A stretch of 64,000 nucleotides of DNA, from assembly GCF_017168235.1 (NCBI RefSeq), contig NZ_JABFAO010000015.1, positions 88,723 through 152,722 of the forward strand, given 5' to 3'. Made by a program: the position numbers and the translations under genes. This stretch comes from Rhodococcus sp. KRD197 (GTDB lineage: Bacteria > Actinomycetota > Actinomycetes > Mycobacteriales > Mycobacteriaceae). Positions 31,356-40,992 of the stretch are shown piece by piece. The first letter of the stretch is position 1. Each line of letters opens with the position of its first letter. Below the pieces are notes generated by a model, which was not told where the DNA came from, did not search any database, and was given only the letters and a program-made list of their open reading frames with translations.

Positions 31356-32437
31356 ACGTCGGTGGAGAAGCGCACCCCACCATCGGGGAGCTTGACTCCG
31401 GGCCAGACGCGGGCCCCGCGTAGTAACTCGCAGCGAGCACCGATATCTGCCCCGTCGCCGATCACCGCGTCACGAACCAACGCGCGCGGTCCGATACGCG
31501 AACCGAAGCCGAGGATGGACCGCTCCACCACCGCGCCTGCTTCCACGACCGCGCCGTCGAAGACGACAGCGCCATCGAGTCGTGCGCCCGCACCGATCTC
31601 GGCGCCGCGCCCGATCACGGTGCCCCCGATCAGCAGAGCACCGGGCGCGACTCCCGCGCTCGGGTGTACGAGCGATTCACCACGCGTGCCGTTCAGTGCA
31701 GGGGACGGTGCAATACCGCGCACCAGGTCGGCAGAACCCTTCACGAAGTCTTCCGGAGTCCCCATGTCGCGCCAGTACGCGCTGTCGACGTGGGCGTAGA
31801 TTCGTTTGTCCTCGGCGAGCAGCGCCGGGAAGACCTCACGTTCCACCGAGACCGGGCGGTCGTGCGGAATCGTCTCGATGATCTCGCGTTTGAACACGTA
31901 GCAGCCGGCGTTGATCTGGTCGGTCGGCGGATCCTGCGTCTTCTCGAGAAAGGCAGTGACGCGACCGTTCTCGTCGGTCGGCACGCACCCGAAGGCCCGC
32001 GGATCACCGACACGAACCAGATGGAGCGTGACGTCGGCCTGCGTTCGGTGGTGGGTATCGAGCACTGCGGTCAGGTCGGTTCCGCCGAGAACGTCCCCGT
32101 TGAAGACGACGATATTGTCCGCGCGGAGCCGAGGCAGGACGTTGCGGATACCGCCACCGGTACCCATGGGTTCGGTCTCGGTGACGTATTCGAGTTCTAT
32201 TCCGAGAGAGGAACCGTCACCGAAGTGCTGTTCGAACACCTCGGCCTTGAACGAAGTCCCGAGCACGACGTGATCGATGCCAGCAGCCTTGATCCGCGCG
32301 AGCAGGTGATGCAAGAACGGAAGACCGGCGGTCGGCAACATAGGTTTGGGTGCCGAGAGCGTGAGCGGGCGCAAGCGAGTGCCTTTGCCGCCCACGAGAA
32401 TTACGGCATCAGTGGTCTTGCTCATGTCAGCTGACAT
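31352..32437 (-). CDS. Mannose-1-phosphate guanylyltransferase / sugar-1-phosphate nucleotidylyltransferase
   Basis: Makes GDP-mannose (or a related NDP-sugar) from mannose-1-phosphate. The N-terminal nucleotidyltransferase domain has the signature LVGGKGTRLRPLT and 'GTGGGIRNVLPRL', followed by 'VVFNGDVLGGTDL'. A C-terminal left-handed beta-helix of hexapeptide repeats follows from about residue 250 ('GTVIGRGAEIGAGARLDGAVVFDGAVVEAGAVVE'). ATG 32437 has GAGAGG six bases upstream; ATG 32425 is an alternative. The 361-residue length and the position beside wbbL and rmlD match Rv3264c. It overlaps wbbL by 11 bp. Confidence 0.93.
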   Translation of the reverse strand: MSADMSKTTDAVILVGGKGTRLRPLTLSAPKPMLPTAGLPFLHHLLARIKAAGIDHVVLGTSFKAEVFEQHFGDGSSLGIELEYVTETEPMGTGGGIRNVLPRLRADNIVVFNGDVLGGTDLTAVLDTHHRTQADVTLHLVRVGDPRAFGCVPTDENGRVTAFLEKTQDPPTDQINAGCYVFKREIIETIPHDRPVSVEREVFPALLAEDKRIYAHVDSAYWRDMGTPEDFVKGSADLVRGIAPSPALNGTRGESLVHPSAGVAPGALLIGGTVIGRGAEIGAGARLDGAVVFDGAVVEAGAVVERSILGFGSRIGPRALVRDAVIGDGADIGARCELLRGARVWPGVKLPDGGVRFSTDV

Positions 32438-33338
32438 GGTCGGCCTCTCTGTTGTCTCGCTTGTCCGGATTATCGATCTGTCGCTGCCGAAGCGCCGAAG
32501 CCACAACCACCTTCGAACGCGCCGCCAAGCCCGCGCGCAGCGCCCATCTCAGGGGAGCTTGCCATACGTGTGGGTGTCGATCAGCTTGAAACCTGTACGC
32601 GCTCGCATGGTGGGCGGGAAGCATCAACTCCGGATGCCGTCCTGCCGCATGACCTTTGGAGTGAGTGACCTCGACGCCAGGGACGTACACGTTGTGCCAC
32701 CCGGCGCCAGCGAGGCGGTCACCCAGATCCACATCCTCCATGTACATGAAGTATCTGGAATCGAACCCGTTCACTGAGTCGAACGCCGAACGCCGCAGGA
32801 GCAGACACGAACCCGAAAGCCAACCGACGGCGCGTTCGGTTGCGGCTTCGTTGTCCTGTCGATACCGCTGAGTCCATCGATTGCGAGGCCACAGCTTCCC
32901 CAGTAGCGCGTGACCGGCGCCCGAGGTGAGGTCCGGCACCGATCGAGCCGACGGGTACCGACTGCCATCGGGCTCACGAATCAGCGGTCCCAGCGCACCT
33001 GCGCGCGGCCACCGTTCGGCGGCAGCGAGAAGGCCGTCCAGTGAGCCGCGATGCCACCGGACATCGGGGTTCGCGACGACAATGAACTCGATGTCTTCGT
33101 CGATCTCGGCGACAGCACGATTGACTGCTGCTCCGTATCCGAGGTTGGCACCGGTCCGGAACAGGCGAGCATTCGGGTAGGCCGCGGCGGCAGCTTCCGG
33201 CGCTCCGTCGGTCGACCCGTTGTCGGCCATGACGACCTGAGGTTTCTCGTCCGTGGCGGACGCGAGCGAACTCAGGAATTGATCCAGGTACTCCCCGGGC
33301 GAATAGGTCACCGTAACGACGGCCAGCTTGGAACTCAC
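32427..33338 (-). CDS. wbbL: Rhamnosyltransferase of the arabinogalactan linker
   Basis: GT2 glycosyltransferase that adds L-rhamnose from dTDP-rhamnose to decaprenyl-diphospho-GlcNAc, starting the linker between peptidoglycan and arabinogalactan. The 303 residues begin with 'LAVVTVTYSPGEYLDQFLSSL'. They have 'VVMADNGSTDGAPE', the DxD-like NPDV near residue 90, 'GWLSGSCLLLRRSAFDSVNGFDSRYFMYMEDVDLGDRL', and 'VTHSKGHAAGRHPELM'. It is downstream of rmlD, which makes its donor. Essential in mycobacteria. Confidence 0.95.
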   Translation of the reverse strand: MSSKLAVVTVTYSPGEYLDQFLSSLASATDEKPQVVMADNGSTDGAPEAAAAAYPNARLFRTGANLGYGAAVNRAVAEIDEDIEFIVVANPDVRWHRGSLDGLLAAAERWPRAGALGPLIREPDGSRYPSARSVPDLTSGAGHALLGKLWPRNRWTQRYRQDNEAATERAVGWLSGSCLLLRRSAFDSVNGFDSRYFMYMEDVDLGDRLAGAGWHNVYVPGVEVTHSKGHAAGRHPELMLPAHHASAYRFQADRHPHVWQAPLRWALRAGLAARSKVVVASALRQRQIDNPDKRDNREADHVS

Positions 33339-33372
33339 GCGGGCAAGACTAACGGTCCCAGGTTTCGGCGTG

Positions 33373-34236
33373 TCACGTCGTGGCCGGTCGGGCCGACTGC
33401 AGCGCGTCGCCGAGTGCGTCGCGCCACCCCCTGAACGGTGTCAGGCCGGCGCGCTCCCAAGCGGCACCGGACAGCACCGAGAACGACGGTCGGGGTGCAG
33501 GACGAACGTATTCTGCGCTCGAGCACGGCCTTACCCGTTCCGGATCGGCCCCGACCCCGGCGAACACAGCGCGCGCCAGATCGAACCAGCTCGCAGTCCC
33601 AGCGTTCGTCGAATGCAGAATCGAGCCGGTCACCGGTGACGCGGCCAGTTCCAGCAGCCCCGCAGCGAGATCGCGGGAGTACGTCGGCGAACCGATCTGG
33701 TCGTCCACGACGGTGATCACGTCTCGTTCGCGCTCGAGCCTCAGCATCGTCGCGACGAAATCCGTCCCGGTTCCCGTGTAGACCCATGCCGTCCGCACCA
33801 CGTTGGCAGTGGGAAGCTCCGCTAGCACGGCACGCTCACCAGCCAGTTTGGTGCGGCCGTAAACACTCTGCGGCGCGGGCGCGTCGTCCGGTTCGTAGGG
33901 TGTCGTTGCTGTTCCGTCGAAGACGTAGTCGGTGGAGACGTGTACGAGCCTCGCACCCGAGGCGGCGCAGGCTCGGGCGAGGTTGCGTGGGCCATCGGTG
34001 TTGACTGCCGTTGCCCGATCGATATCGGTCTCAGCGGCGTCCACCGCGGTGTAGGCCGCGCAGTTGATCACGATCATCGACGGCTCGATGGCGTCGGCGA
34101 CCGCGGATGTGTCGGTGATGTCGAGCTCGGCACTGCCGACCCCGACCGTGCGACCGGTCCGGTCACCACCGCTCGCGAGGTCGAGGATCTGCCGGCCGAG
34201 TTGTCCGCCGGCTCCGGTCACAAGGATGTTGGCCAC
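33373..34236 (-). CDS. rmlD: dTDP-4-dehydrorhamnose reductase
   Basis: Final step of dTDP-L-rhamnose synthesis, an NADPH-dependent reduction. The 287-residue SDR protein starts VANILVTGAGGQLGRQ (Rossmann GxxGxxG) and has the catalytic YxxxK as 'VYGRTKLAGE' after 'VHVSTDYVFDGT'. It ends in a family-typical 'LTPFRGWRDALGDAL'. GTG 34236 begins the conserved sequence. It is divergent from the LCP gene across 112 bp and upstream of wbbL by 34 bp. Confidence 0.96.
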   Translation of the reverse strand: MANILVTGAGGQLGRQILDLASGGDRTGRTVGVGSAELDITDTSAVADAIEPSMIVINCAAYTAVDAAETDIDRATAVNTDGPRNLARACAASGARLVHVSTDYVFDGTATTPYEPDDAPAPQSVYGRTKLAGERAVLAELPTANVVRTAWVYTGTGTDFVATMLRLERERDVITVVDDQIGSPTYSRDLAAGLLELAASPVTGSILHSTNAGTASWFDLARAVFAGVGADPERVRPCSSAEYVRPAPRPSFSVLSGAAWERAGLTPFRGWRDALGDALQSARPATT

Positions 34237-34348
34237 AGTCGCAAAGTGTGGCACGCCGCCGCTGCTTGAGCGAGGCAGTGACGTTTCACAAGTAGCCTGG
34301 AGGATCGGGGGGAGTCGAAACCAAGAGAACGCATCGAGAGGACCACAG

Positions 34349-36034
34349 GTGACACGAGAGTCGGACGGGCCGCGAGGCGAGCCCCGCAGCCGCTCCCGTC
34401 ACAGTCGGCCTCGTCGACATTCCGATCCCGCGTATTCCGAGCGTGAGTCTTCCGAGCGCGGGTACTCCGAGCGTGCACAGCGACCCGCACGGCAGGCTCC
34501 CCGGCGTCGGACCGATCCGGCCCGAGAAAGGCCTGCTCCGGCGCGACAACGGCCCACCCAGGACCTCAGGCGTATGCGGGCCCCTCGGATAGCAATCGCT
34601 GCCGCGTCCGTTCTGATCCTGCTGGTGACAGGCCTGGCGTGGCAGAGCGTCGACTCACTGCGCTCGAACATCGCCACCGCCGGCGGTCTGGGACTCGGCA
34701 ACGGCGCCGACGGCGCCGTCGACATTCTGATCGTCGGCACCGACAGCCGTACCGATGCGCACGGCAACGCGCTGACCCAGGCCGAGCTGGATTCGCTGCG
34801 GGCCGGTGACGAGGTCGCGTCGAACACCGACACCATCATCCTGATTCGAGTTCCCAACGACGGGTCGTCGGCCACCGCGATCTCGATTCCCCGCGACTCC
34901 TACGTCGAGGTCCCCGGTATCGGCATGTCGAAGATCAACGCCGCCTACGGCGCCACCAAGGAGACCCGGCGGCTCGAGTTGGTCCAGCAGGGCGTCACCG
35001 ACGCCGAGGCCGACTCCACGTCGACGGAGGCGGGCCGCGAGGCTCTGATCGAGTCGGTCGCGGACCTGACCGGAATCACCGTCGACCACTACGCCGAGGT
35101 CGGGTTGTTCGGTTTCGTTCTGCTCACCGACGCGGTGGGTGGGGTCGAGGTGTGCCTCAACGCGCCGGTCGACGAGCCACTGTCCGGCGCCGATTTCCCG
35201 GCCGGGGTACAGACACTGTCCGGTTCGAATGCGCTCAGTTTCGTGCGACAGCGCCACGATCTACCCCGCGGAGATCTCGACCGAATCGTGCGGCAGCAGG
35301 TGTTCATGGCATCGCTGGTGCGCAGTGTGCTCAGTGCGCAAACGCTGAGCAATCCGGGCAAACTGAACCAGTTGAGCGCTGCGGTGCAGCGTTCGGTGGT
35401 TCTGGACGACGATTGGGACATACTGCAATTCGCAACCAGGTTGCAGGACCTCGCCGGCGGACAGGTGAAGTTCGAAACCATTCCCGTCGTGGACATCAAC
35501 GGCGTGACCGACTACGGCGAATCGATCGTCGAAGTCGACCCGCTCTCGGTTCGGACCTACGTCGAAGGACTGCTGGACGGCACCGCTGACGAGCAGGATT
35601 CGCCGGAATCGACCGACGCCCCGGAAATCGACCCATCGTCGGTGACCGTCGACGTCGCCAACGACAGCGGTATCGACGGTCTCGCGAGCGGCGTGGCAAC
35701 CTCCCTCGGGGCCCTGGGCTACACGGACGGCACTGTCGGCAACTACGAGGGGACCTCGGTTACGCGCAGCACAGTTCAGGCCGGCGATCCGGACAGTGAT
35801 GCCGCGCGCTCGGTCGCGGCGGCGCTCGGCGGTCTCGAGGTCAGCTCCGATGACACGCTGTCAGAGGGCACGATTCGAGTCGTTCTCACCGCCGACTACT
35901 CAGGACCAGGCGCCGACGGTGCGGTGGTTCCGGCGGACGACGTGACGGGCACGCCCGACCTCGCGGCGTCCGGCAGCGAACCTTCCGCACCTGCAATCGA
36001 CGCAGGTTCGGTCGGGCCGGCCTGCGTCAACTGA
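34349..36034 (+). CDS. LytR-CpsA-Psr (LCP) family cell-wall ligase
   Basis: Predicted ligase attaching arabinogalactan to peptidoglycan from lipid-linked intermediates. The 561 residues have a very basic, disordered cytoplasmic N-terminus, a transmembrane segment near residues 77-98, and an LCP domain from about 125 to 355. That domain contains 'DILIVGTDSRTD', 'DTIILIRVPND', 'ISIPRDSYVEVPG', 'KINAAYG' and 'LSFVRQRHDLPRGDLDRIVRQQ'. A C-terminal LytR_C domain spans about 430-520. The N-terminal tail contains three 15-bp repeats encoding YSERE/SSERG/YSERA. GTG 34349 has GAGAGG upstream. Matches Rv3267. Confidence 0.93.
   Translation: MTRESDGPRGEPRSRSRHSRPRRHSDPAYSERESSERGYSERAQRPARQAPRRRTDPARERPAPARQRPTQDLRRMRAPRIAIAAASVLILLVTGLAWQSVDSLRSNIATAGGLGLGNGADGAVDILIVGTDSRTDAHGNALTQAELDSLRAGDEVASNTDTIILIRVPNDGSSATAISIPRDSYVEVPGIGMSKINAAYGATKETRRLELVQQGVTDAEADSTSTEAGREALIESVADLTGITVDHYAEVGLFGFVLLTDAVGGVEVCLNAPVDEPLSGADFPAGVQTLSGSNALSFVRQRHDLPRGDLDRIVRQQVFMASLVRSVLSAQTLSNPGKLNQLSAAVQRSVVLDDDWDILQFATRLQDLAGGQVKFETIPVVDINGVTDYGESIVEVDPLSVRTYVEGLLDGTADEQDSPESTDAPEIDPSSVTVDVANDSGIDGLASGVATSLGALGYTDGTVGNYEGTSVTRSTVQAGDPDSDAARSVAAALGGLEVSSDDTLSEGTIRVVLTADYSGPGADGAVVPADDVTGTPDLAASGSEPSAPAIDAGSVGPACVN
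34433..34477 (+). repeat. In-frame 15-bp tandem repeat in the LCP gene
   Basis: Three 15-bp units (34433-34447, 34448-34462, 34463-34477), each containing TCCGAGCG, encode YSERE-SSERG-YSERA in the cytoplasmic tail. Copy number may vary between strains without breaking the frame. Confidence 0.6.
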
Positions 36035-36082
36035 ACCGCCAGTCCACTGATTCGCTCTGGGCGCTCGGATAGGGTTCGTCAT

Positions 36083-36790
36083 GTGGCTACGACCCTGACG
36101 CAGGAACTGCTCGATCCAATTCTCGCGACCGATCCGGCGGGCCCGCGGGTGACGTACTACGACGACAGCACCGGCGAGCGGGTCGAGGTGTCTGGGGTGA
36201 CACTGACCAACTGGGCCGCGAAGACCGCGAATCTTCTGCGCGACGAGTTCGGACTCGAACCCGGCGCGCGAGTATCGGTACTGCTACCCGCGCACTGGCA
36301 GACTGCGGCGGCGCTTCTCGGCGCATGGTGGGCAGGTGCGGACGTCACCCTCGCCGCCGACCCCGACGCCGAGCTGGCCCTCGTTCACGGTGATCGGATC
36401 GACGAGGCCGGGGATGTGCCCGAGATTCTGGCGTTCTCGCTCGATGCGTTCGGAAAGCCTGTCCCGGACTTGCCAGTGGGGGTCACCGATTACGCCAGCT
36501 CGGTCAGAGTGCACGGTGATCGATTCACTCCGTCCGGGCAGCAGGGCGCTCTCGAAGGCCGGTCCGTCGAGGAAGTCCTCGCTGCTGCACGCGCCCGCGC
36601 CGAGGCACACTCACTCGCTGCAGGCGATCGCGTCCTGTCCACGCTGGCCTGGGGGAACGCCGATGAATTGATCGACGGACTGTTGTCCGTTCTGGTCTCA
36701 GGTTCGTCATTGGTGCAGGTGAACCGCCCCGACGCGAGCAAGATGGATCGCCGCCGCGAAACCGAAAAGGTGAGCAAGACCCTCAGCTAG
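36083..36790 (+). CDS. TIGR03089 family protein (Rv3268-like)
   Basis: A 235-residue actinobacterial protein resembling the N-terminal part of AMP-forming acyl-CoA synthetases: 'VTYYDDSTGERVEVSGVTLTNWAAKTANLLRDEFGLEPGARVSVLLPAHWQTAAALLGAWWAGA'. It lacks the rest of that enzyme, including the AMP-binding STGLPK-type loop and the C-terminal lid, so catalysis is unlikely. GTG 36083 starts it, 48 bp after the LCP gene, as in mycobacteria. Function unknown. Confidence 0.88.
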   Translation: MATTLTQELLDPILATDPAGPRVTYYDDSTGERVEVSGVTLTNWAAKTANLLRDEFGLEPGARVSVLLPAHWQTAAALLGAWWAGADVTLAADPDAELALVHGDRIDEAGDVPEILAFSLDAFGKPVPDLPVGVTDYASSVRVHGDRFTPSGQQGALEGRSVEEVLAAARARAEAHSLAAGDRVLSTLAWGNADELIDGLLSVLVSGSSLVQVNRPDASKMDRRRETEKVSKTLS

Positions 36791-36803
36791 CTGTAATGAC
36801 CAC

Positions 36804-37175
36804 CTAGCCCGCATATCCCCCGTCTGCGAGTCCCGCTTCGATCTCGTAGCGATTGGCGGCGCCGGGATTTCGGAGTTCCTCGACCAGGTAGCGCACCGCG
36901 AACGACAGTCCGTACCGAGCCCACTGGTCCGCATGGACGGCCTCGTGCCGAAGAACCGCCACCGAGGTGTTGCGCCGCGTGAGATATACACCACCGATCG
37001 TGGTGCCACCGCGGCCGAATCCGCCCCGCATACCAGCGGCGACGAAAAGGCGAGCAGCTTCGTCGTAGCCGATCTCAGCGCGCCAGCACCTGGCGTAGCC
37101 CAACGCGATGTACGTCACCACCCGCGACTGACAACGTCCCCGAGCGGCATCGCGTATCTGTGCGCGCGTGGACAT
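36804..37175 (-). CDS. Small HExxH-containing protein, putative metallopeptidase-like
   Basis: A 123-residue protein with a clear zinc-binding motif HEAVH in 'AVLRHEAVHADQWARYGL', followed about 20 residues later by 'YLVEELRNP' with possible third-ligand Glu. The basic N-terminus includes 'VVTYIALGYARCWRAEIGYDEAARLFV'. No signal peptide is evident. It lies 4 bp downstream of purE on the same strand and is probably cotranscribed with purK-purE. Family not recognised. Actual protease activity is unproven. Confidence 0.72.
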   Translation of the reverse strand: MSTRAQIRDAARGRCQSRVVTYIALGYARCWRAEIGYDEAARLFVAAGMRGGFGRGGTTIGGVYLTRRNTSVAVLRHEAVHADQWARYGLSFAVRYLVEELRNPGAANRYEIEAGLADGGYAG

Positions 37176-37179
37176 GGTG

Positions 37180-37689
37180 CTATCCGAGAAGCTTCGCCCG
37201 CAGGGCTGCGTCCTTCTCGGCCACCATGGCCTCCAACCCTGCCTGGTAGGTGGCCATCGCCTCCCTCAGCACCGGATCAGCAGCGCCGAGAATGCGGACA
37301 GCGAGCAGTCCGGCATTGCGGGCTCCACCGATGGACACGGTCGCAACCGGGACACCGGCCGGCATTTGGACGATCGAGAGCAACGAGTCCATTCCATCGA
37401 GATACTTCAGCGGGACGGGGACGCCGATCACCGGCAGCGGTGTCGCCGACGCCACCATGCCGGGCAGGTGGGCTGCCCCACCGGCGCCGGCGATGATCGC
37501 GCTCAGTCCCCGCTCGGCGGCGCTGCGCGCGTAGTCGAGCATGCGCTGCGGTGTGCGGTGCGCGGAGACGACACCTACTTCGAAGCGCACGCCGAATTCC
37601 GCGAGCGCTTCGGCGGCGGCCTCCATCGTCGGCCAGTCGGAGTCGCTGCCCATGATGAGCCCGACCTGAGGTCCCTGCAATTCGGTCAT
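37180..37689 (-). CDS. purE: N5-carboxyaminoimidazole ribonucleotide mutase
   Basis: Class I PurE converting N5-CAIR to CAIR in purine synthesis. The 169 residues contain the nucleotide/phosphate loop [11 protein letters not shown], '[11 protein letters not shown]' and '[16 protein letters not shown]', plus '[31 protein letters not shown]', the complete class I pattern. ATG 37689 overlaps the purK stop by four bases, so the two are translationally coupled. Confidence 0.96.
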   Translation of the reverse strand: MTELQGPQVGLIMGSDSDWPTMEAAAEALAEFGVRFEVGVVSAHRTPQRMLDYARSAAERGLSAIIAGAGGAAHLPGMVASATPLPVIGVPVPLKYLDGMDSLLSIVQMPAGVPVATVSIGGARNAGLLAVRILGAADPVLREAMATYQAGLEAMVAEKDAALRAKLLG

Positions 37690-38978
37690 GCGTGTGGGTC
37701 CCATCCATCGGTCCATTCGGCGTGCGACATGAAGTGAGCCGCACGTTGGGCACGTTCTGTGATCCCGCTCACATAGGTCGCATCACCATGGTGCCCACCC
37801 GCTGCGCCCACCACGTTGACGTGACCGATCTTGCGGTCCTTGCGCTCGCCCTTGCCGTACAGGTGCACTTTCACATCGGGCATTCTCGCGAACAGGTGGT
37901 GCAGGCGCTCGTCCATGCTCATGGCGGGCGCCTCGGGGGCACCGAGGATATTGGCCATCACGGTCATCGGGGCCAGTGGCGACGTGTCACCGAGTGGATA
38001 GTCGAGCACCGCGCGCAGGTGCTGCTCGAACTGCGACGTCCGGCACCCGTCCATGGTCCAGTGGCCCGAGTTGTGCGGGCGCATCGCCAGTTCGTTGACG
38101 ACGATCGCGCCGTCGACGGTCTCGAACAGCTCCACCGCCATCGCTCCCACGACACCCAACTCCGCCGCCAGTCCGAGCGCCATGCGCTCGGCCTCGATCG
38201 CGGTGTCCTCACCGAGAGCGGGAGCGGGGGCGAGAACGACGGCGCATTGACCGTTGCGCTGCACCGTCTCCACGATCGGCCAGGCCGCACCCTGGCCGAA
38301 GGGTGAGCGGGCGACCATCGCCGACAACTCCCGTCGGAGCGCCACCTTTTCCTCGACCATCAGCCGAACCCCGAGGTCGAGTTGCCGCGTGACGATGGCT
38401 TCCGCTTCGTCGGCGTCGGCAGGCATCCAGACGCCACGGCCGTCGTAGCCGCCGCGGATGGCTTTGACCACGACCGGCCAACCGTGCTCCTCCCCGAACG
38501 AGGTGACGTCGCCCACCCAGGTCACCTCGGCGAATGCCGGGATGGCAACCCCGAGTTCCTGGAGCTTGCGGCGCATACGCAGCTTGTCCTGGGCGTAGAT
38601 CAGCGCGGTGGGCGGCGGCTGGACATTGACACCTTCTGCTACCAGGGCGTCGAGGTGTTCGGTCGGCACGTGTTCGTGGTCGAAGGTCAACGCGTTCGAG
38701 CCTGTTGCCACCGTGCGAAGTGCGTCCAGATCGTCGTGGTGCCCCAGAACGACGTCTGCACTGACCTGCGCAGCAGGCTCGTCGGCGCCGGCCGCGAGAA
38801 CCCGCAGCGTCTGTCCCAGAGCAACCGCTGCCTGGTGTGTCATTCGCGCGAGTTGGCCCCCGCCGATCATCGCTACGACGGGCATCCCGGCATCGGACGC
38901 GCGGGGGGTACTGGGGCGCGGCGAATTGGCGGCGCCGGAGGCAGAACGTGGAGCAGTCACGGCTTCATATCGTGTCAT
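37686..38978 (-). CDS. purK: 5-(carboxyamino)imidazole ribonucleotide synthase
   Basis: ATP-grasp enzyme making N5-CAIR from AIR and bicarbonate. The 430 residues include '[23 protein letters not shown]', '[10 protein letters not shown]'-type sequence (here [10 protein letters not shown]), an ATP-grasp core '[18 protein letters not shown]', and '[20 protein letters not shown]'. Start 38978 gives a 31-residue tail before the Rossmann motif and a length equal to M. tuberculosis PurK; ATG 38885 is an alternative. It is divergent from gtrA. Confidence 0.95.
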   Translation of the reverse strand: MTRYEAVTAPRSASGAANSPRPSTPRASDAGMPVVAMIGGGQLARMTHQAAVALGQTLRVLAAGADEPAAQVSADVVLGHHDDLDALRTVATGSNALTFDHEHVPTEHLDALVAEGVNVQPPPTALIYAQDKLRMRRKLQELGVAIPAFAEVTWVGDVTSFGEEHGWPVVVKAIRGGYDGRGVWMPADADEAEAIVTRQLDLGVRLMVEEKVALRRELSAMVARSPFGQGAAWPIVETVQRNGQCAVVLAPAPALGEDTAIEAERMALGLAAELGVVGAMAVELFETVDGAIVVNELAMRPHNSGHWTMDGCRTSQFEQHLRAVLDYPLGDTSPLAPMTVMANILGAPEAPAMSMDERLHHLFARMPDVKVHLYGKGERKDRKIGHVNVVGAAGGHHGDATYVSGITERAQRAAHFMSHAEWTDGWDPHA

Positions 38979-39085
38979 GTGAGGACCGTTCGACGTCCGC
39001 CAGTCCCCTCCCTACTCTGAGAAGACTCTGATGATCCGCGCGCCGGTTCGTGAAATCACACCAACGTTTCGTAGACTCCTCCGTT

Positions 39086-39649
39086 GTGCCCACGATCGAC
39101 AGAGTGCTTCATCGCCTCCCCGGCCCTGTTCGGGAACTGGCGATTCGCCATAGCGAGTTGATCAAGTTCGCGATCGTCGGTGGCACCACCATGATCTTCG
39201 ATCTTGCGATCTTCTACTCCCTCAGCTTGACCGTGCTCGAGCCGAAGCCCACGATCGCAAAAATCATCTCGGGTGTGATGGCGACGATTCTGAGCTACAT
39301 CCTCAATCGGGAGTGGGCCTTCAAGAATCGCGGCGGACGCGAGCGGCACCATGAGGCTTTGCTGTTCTTCACCATCAGCGGGGTGGGCGTGCTCATCGCT
39401 GCGGCACCCCTGTTCATCGCCAACAACGTCTTCGACATTCGTGAAGGTCACGCCAGCCTGACGATGCTGGTGATCGTGGACTTCGTGCTCAACTACATCA
39501 TCGGCAATCTGATGCAGATGGCTTTCCGCTTCTGGGCGCTGCGCAAGTTCGCGTTTCCCGACGAGAACGGTCGCGGCGTCGTCGCCGGGTCGATCGACTA
39601 CGAGCCGACCGCCGAGGAAGCCGCCGAGGAACAGCTCGGCCACAGCTAG
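39086..39649 (+). CDS. GtrA-family membrane protein (Rv3277-like)
   Basis: Small polytopic membrane protein of 187 residues with four predicted transmembrane helices. Conserved GtrA features are 'HSELIKFAIVGGTTMIFDLAIFYSL' and 'LSYILNREWAFKNRGGRERHHEALLFF'. Family members are thought to flip or present polyprenyl-linked sugars during cell-envelope glycan assembly. The start is uncertain between GTG 39086 and GTG 39050. The acidic C-terminus ends at a CTAG that also holds the stop of the converging kinase gene. Confidence 0.88.
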   Translation: MPTIDRVLHRLPGPVRELAIRHSELIKFAIVGGTTMIFDLAIFYSLSLTVLEPKPTIAKIISGVMATILSYILNREWAFKNRGGRERHHEALLFFTISGVGVLIAAAPLFIANNVFDIREGHASLTMLVIVDFVLNYIIGNLMQMAFRFWALRKFAFPDENGRGVVAGSIDYEPTAEEAAEEQLGHS

Positions 39650-40983
39650 CGCGGTTCGCGCACCGGCGGGGCAGGCGTGCTGGTCGTTCGAGACGCAGGC
39701 AGAAACACCGAGAACCGGGCGGGGCGACGGCGCTGAAGTTCCAGCCGTCCGCCGTCGGCCTCGACGAGCGCACGCGCGAGGGCGAGACCGACGCCGGTCG
39801 ATCCCGCTCCGGAGAATCCGCGATCGAAGATGTGCGGTGCCAGCTCGTCGCTGACTCCGGCACCCTCGTCGGTGACCTCGATACACGCCAAGGGCTCGCG
39901 CCGTCGTTCTGAAGGGTCGAGGGCCGTGGTGTCCATGGCCGGGACCAGACGAACCGAGACCGTGCACGTGCCGCCGCCGTGCGAGAGCGCATTGTCGACC
40001 AGAACCGCCACCGCCTCGCGCAAGCGAGATCCGGTCACTGCGGCTGTCACCGTGGCGTCGCCGACGAGTTCGAGCCTGCGTGAGGCTTCCTCGAAGTTAC
40101 GTTTCCACTCGGCGATCACCCCCGACAGTTCGTCCAGCACGCCGATCTCCTCGGTGCCTGCTGTGCCCTCGCTGCGAGAAGCGCGGACGAGTTCGTCGAT
40201 CGCGACGGTCAATCGATCTACCTGGGCCATCGCCTCGTTCGCTTCACCGACGACATCCGGGTCGGGGTGGGTGGACAATTCGTCGAGTCGGAGCCGCACA
40301 GCGGTCAACCGGCTACGCAGTTGATGGGAGACGTCCGCAACCAGCGCGTGCTCGTGCTGCAGTCGACCGGCAATTTCCACCGTCGCCGAATCGAGAACTT
40401 CCGATACCCGGTCGAGTTCGGCGATTCCGTGGCGCCGGGGATCGGGACGGAAATCCCCCTCGGCAAGTCGCGCAGCGCGACGGGCGACGTCCTGCAGCGG
40501 GTCGGCCAGACGCTTCGCCGTGAGGACGGCGACGGCGGTGCCGGCCAGAATCGATCCCAACACCACCAGCCCCACGGCTCCGACGGCTTGTTGCTGCAGG
40601 GTTCGCATGTCCTCGGACGGGACCTCCAGGCGCAGCGAACCCGACGCCCCCAACGACAACGATTCGACGAGCGGAGCGGGCACGAACGCCTCTCCGATGT
40701 CGACCTGCGAAGCGGCGTCCCCAGGGGTCGGGTACACGACGACGAGGCGCCCCGCCTGCGGAATCGCGAGCCGCAGCGATCTCGTGTCGAGTGCGCCCAC
40801 GACCATGCCCGAATCCCCCTCCTGAGACAGGATCTCCGAGGCCATTCGGTCGAGTCTGCGTTGCAGATCGTCGCGAGTGAAGTCCTCGACCCACAGCCAC
40901 GCGGTGTACATCAGAGGTAGGCCGAGCAGCAGGGCGGTGAGGATGACCACAGCCAGGATCGATTGGAGTATGCGTCGGCGCAT
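39646..40983 (-). CDS. Sensor histidine kinase, OmpR-partner type
   Basis: A 445-residue membrane kinase with transmembrane segments near residues 8-30 and 135-158 flanking a roughly 100-residue extracytoplasmic sensor region. HAMP follows ('KRLADPLQDVARRAARLAEGD'), then the H-box SHQLRSRLTAVRL (His present; Gln in place of the usual Glu after it) and an ATPase domain with N-box 'VLVDNALSHGG', 'DEGAGV' and 'GSTGVGLALARALVEADGG'. It lies 9 bp downstream of its response regulator. The signal it senses is unknown. I do not recall this pair between gtrA and the PH gene in M. tuberculosis. Confidence 0.92.
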   Translation of the reverse strand: MRRRILQSILAVVILTALLLGLPLMYTAWLWVEDFTRDDLQRRLDRMASEILSQEGDSGMVVGALDTRSLRLAIPQAGRLVVVYPTPGDAASQVDIGEAFVPAPLVESLSLGASGSLRLEVPSEDMRTLQQQAVGAVGLVVLGSILAGTAVAVLTAKRLADPLQDVARRAARLAEGDFRPDPRRHGIAELDRVSEVLDSATVEIAGRLQHEHALVADVSHQLRSRLTAVRLRLDELSTHPDPDVVGEANEAMAQVDRLTVAIDELVRASRSEGTAGTEEIGVLDELSGVIAEWKRNFEEASRRLELVGDATVTAAVTGSRLREAVAVLVDNALSHGGGTCTVSVRLVPAMDTTALDPSERRREPLACIEVTDEGAGVSDELAPHIFDRGFSGAGSTGVGLALARALVEADGGRLELQRRRPARFSVFLPASRTTSTPAPPVREPR

Positions 40984-40992
40984 CGCCCGGCC

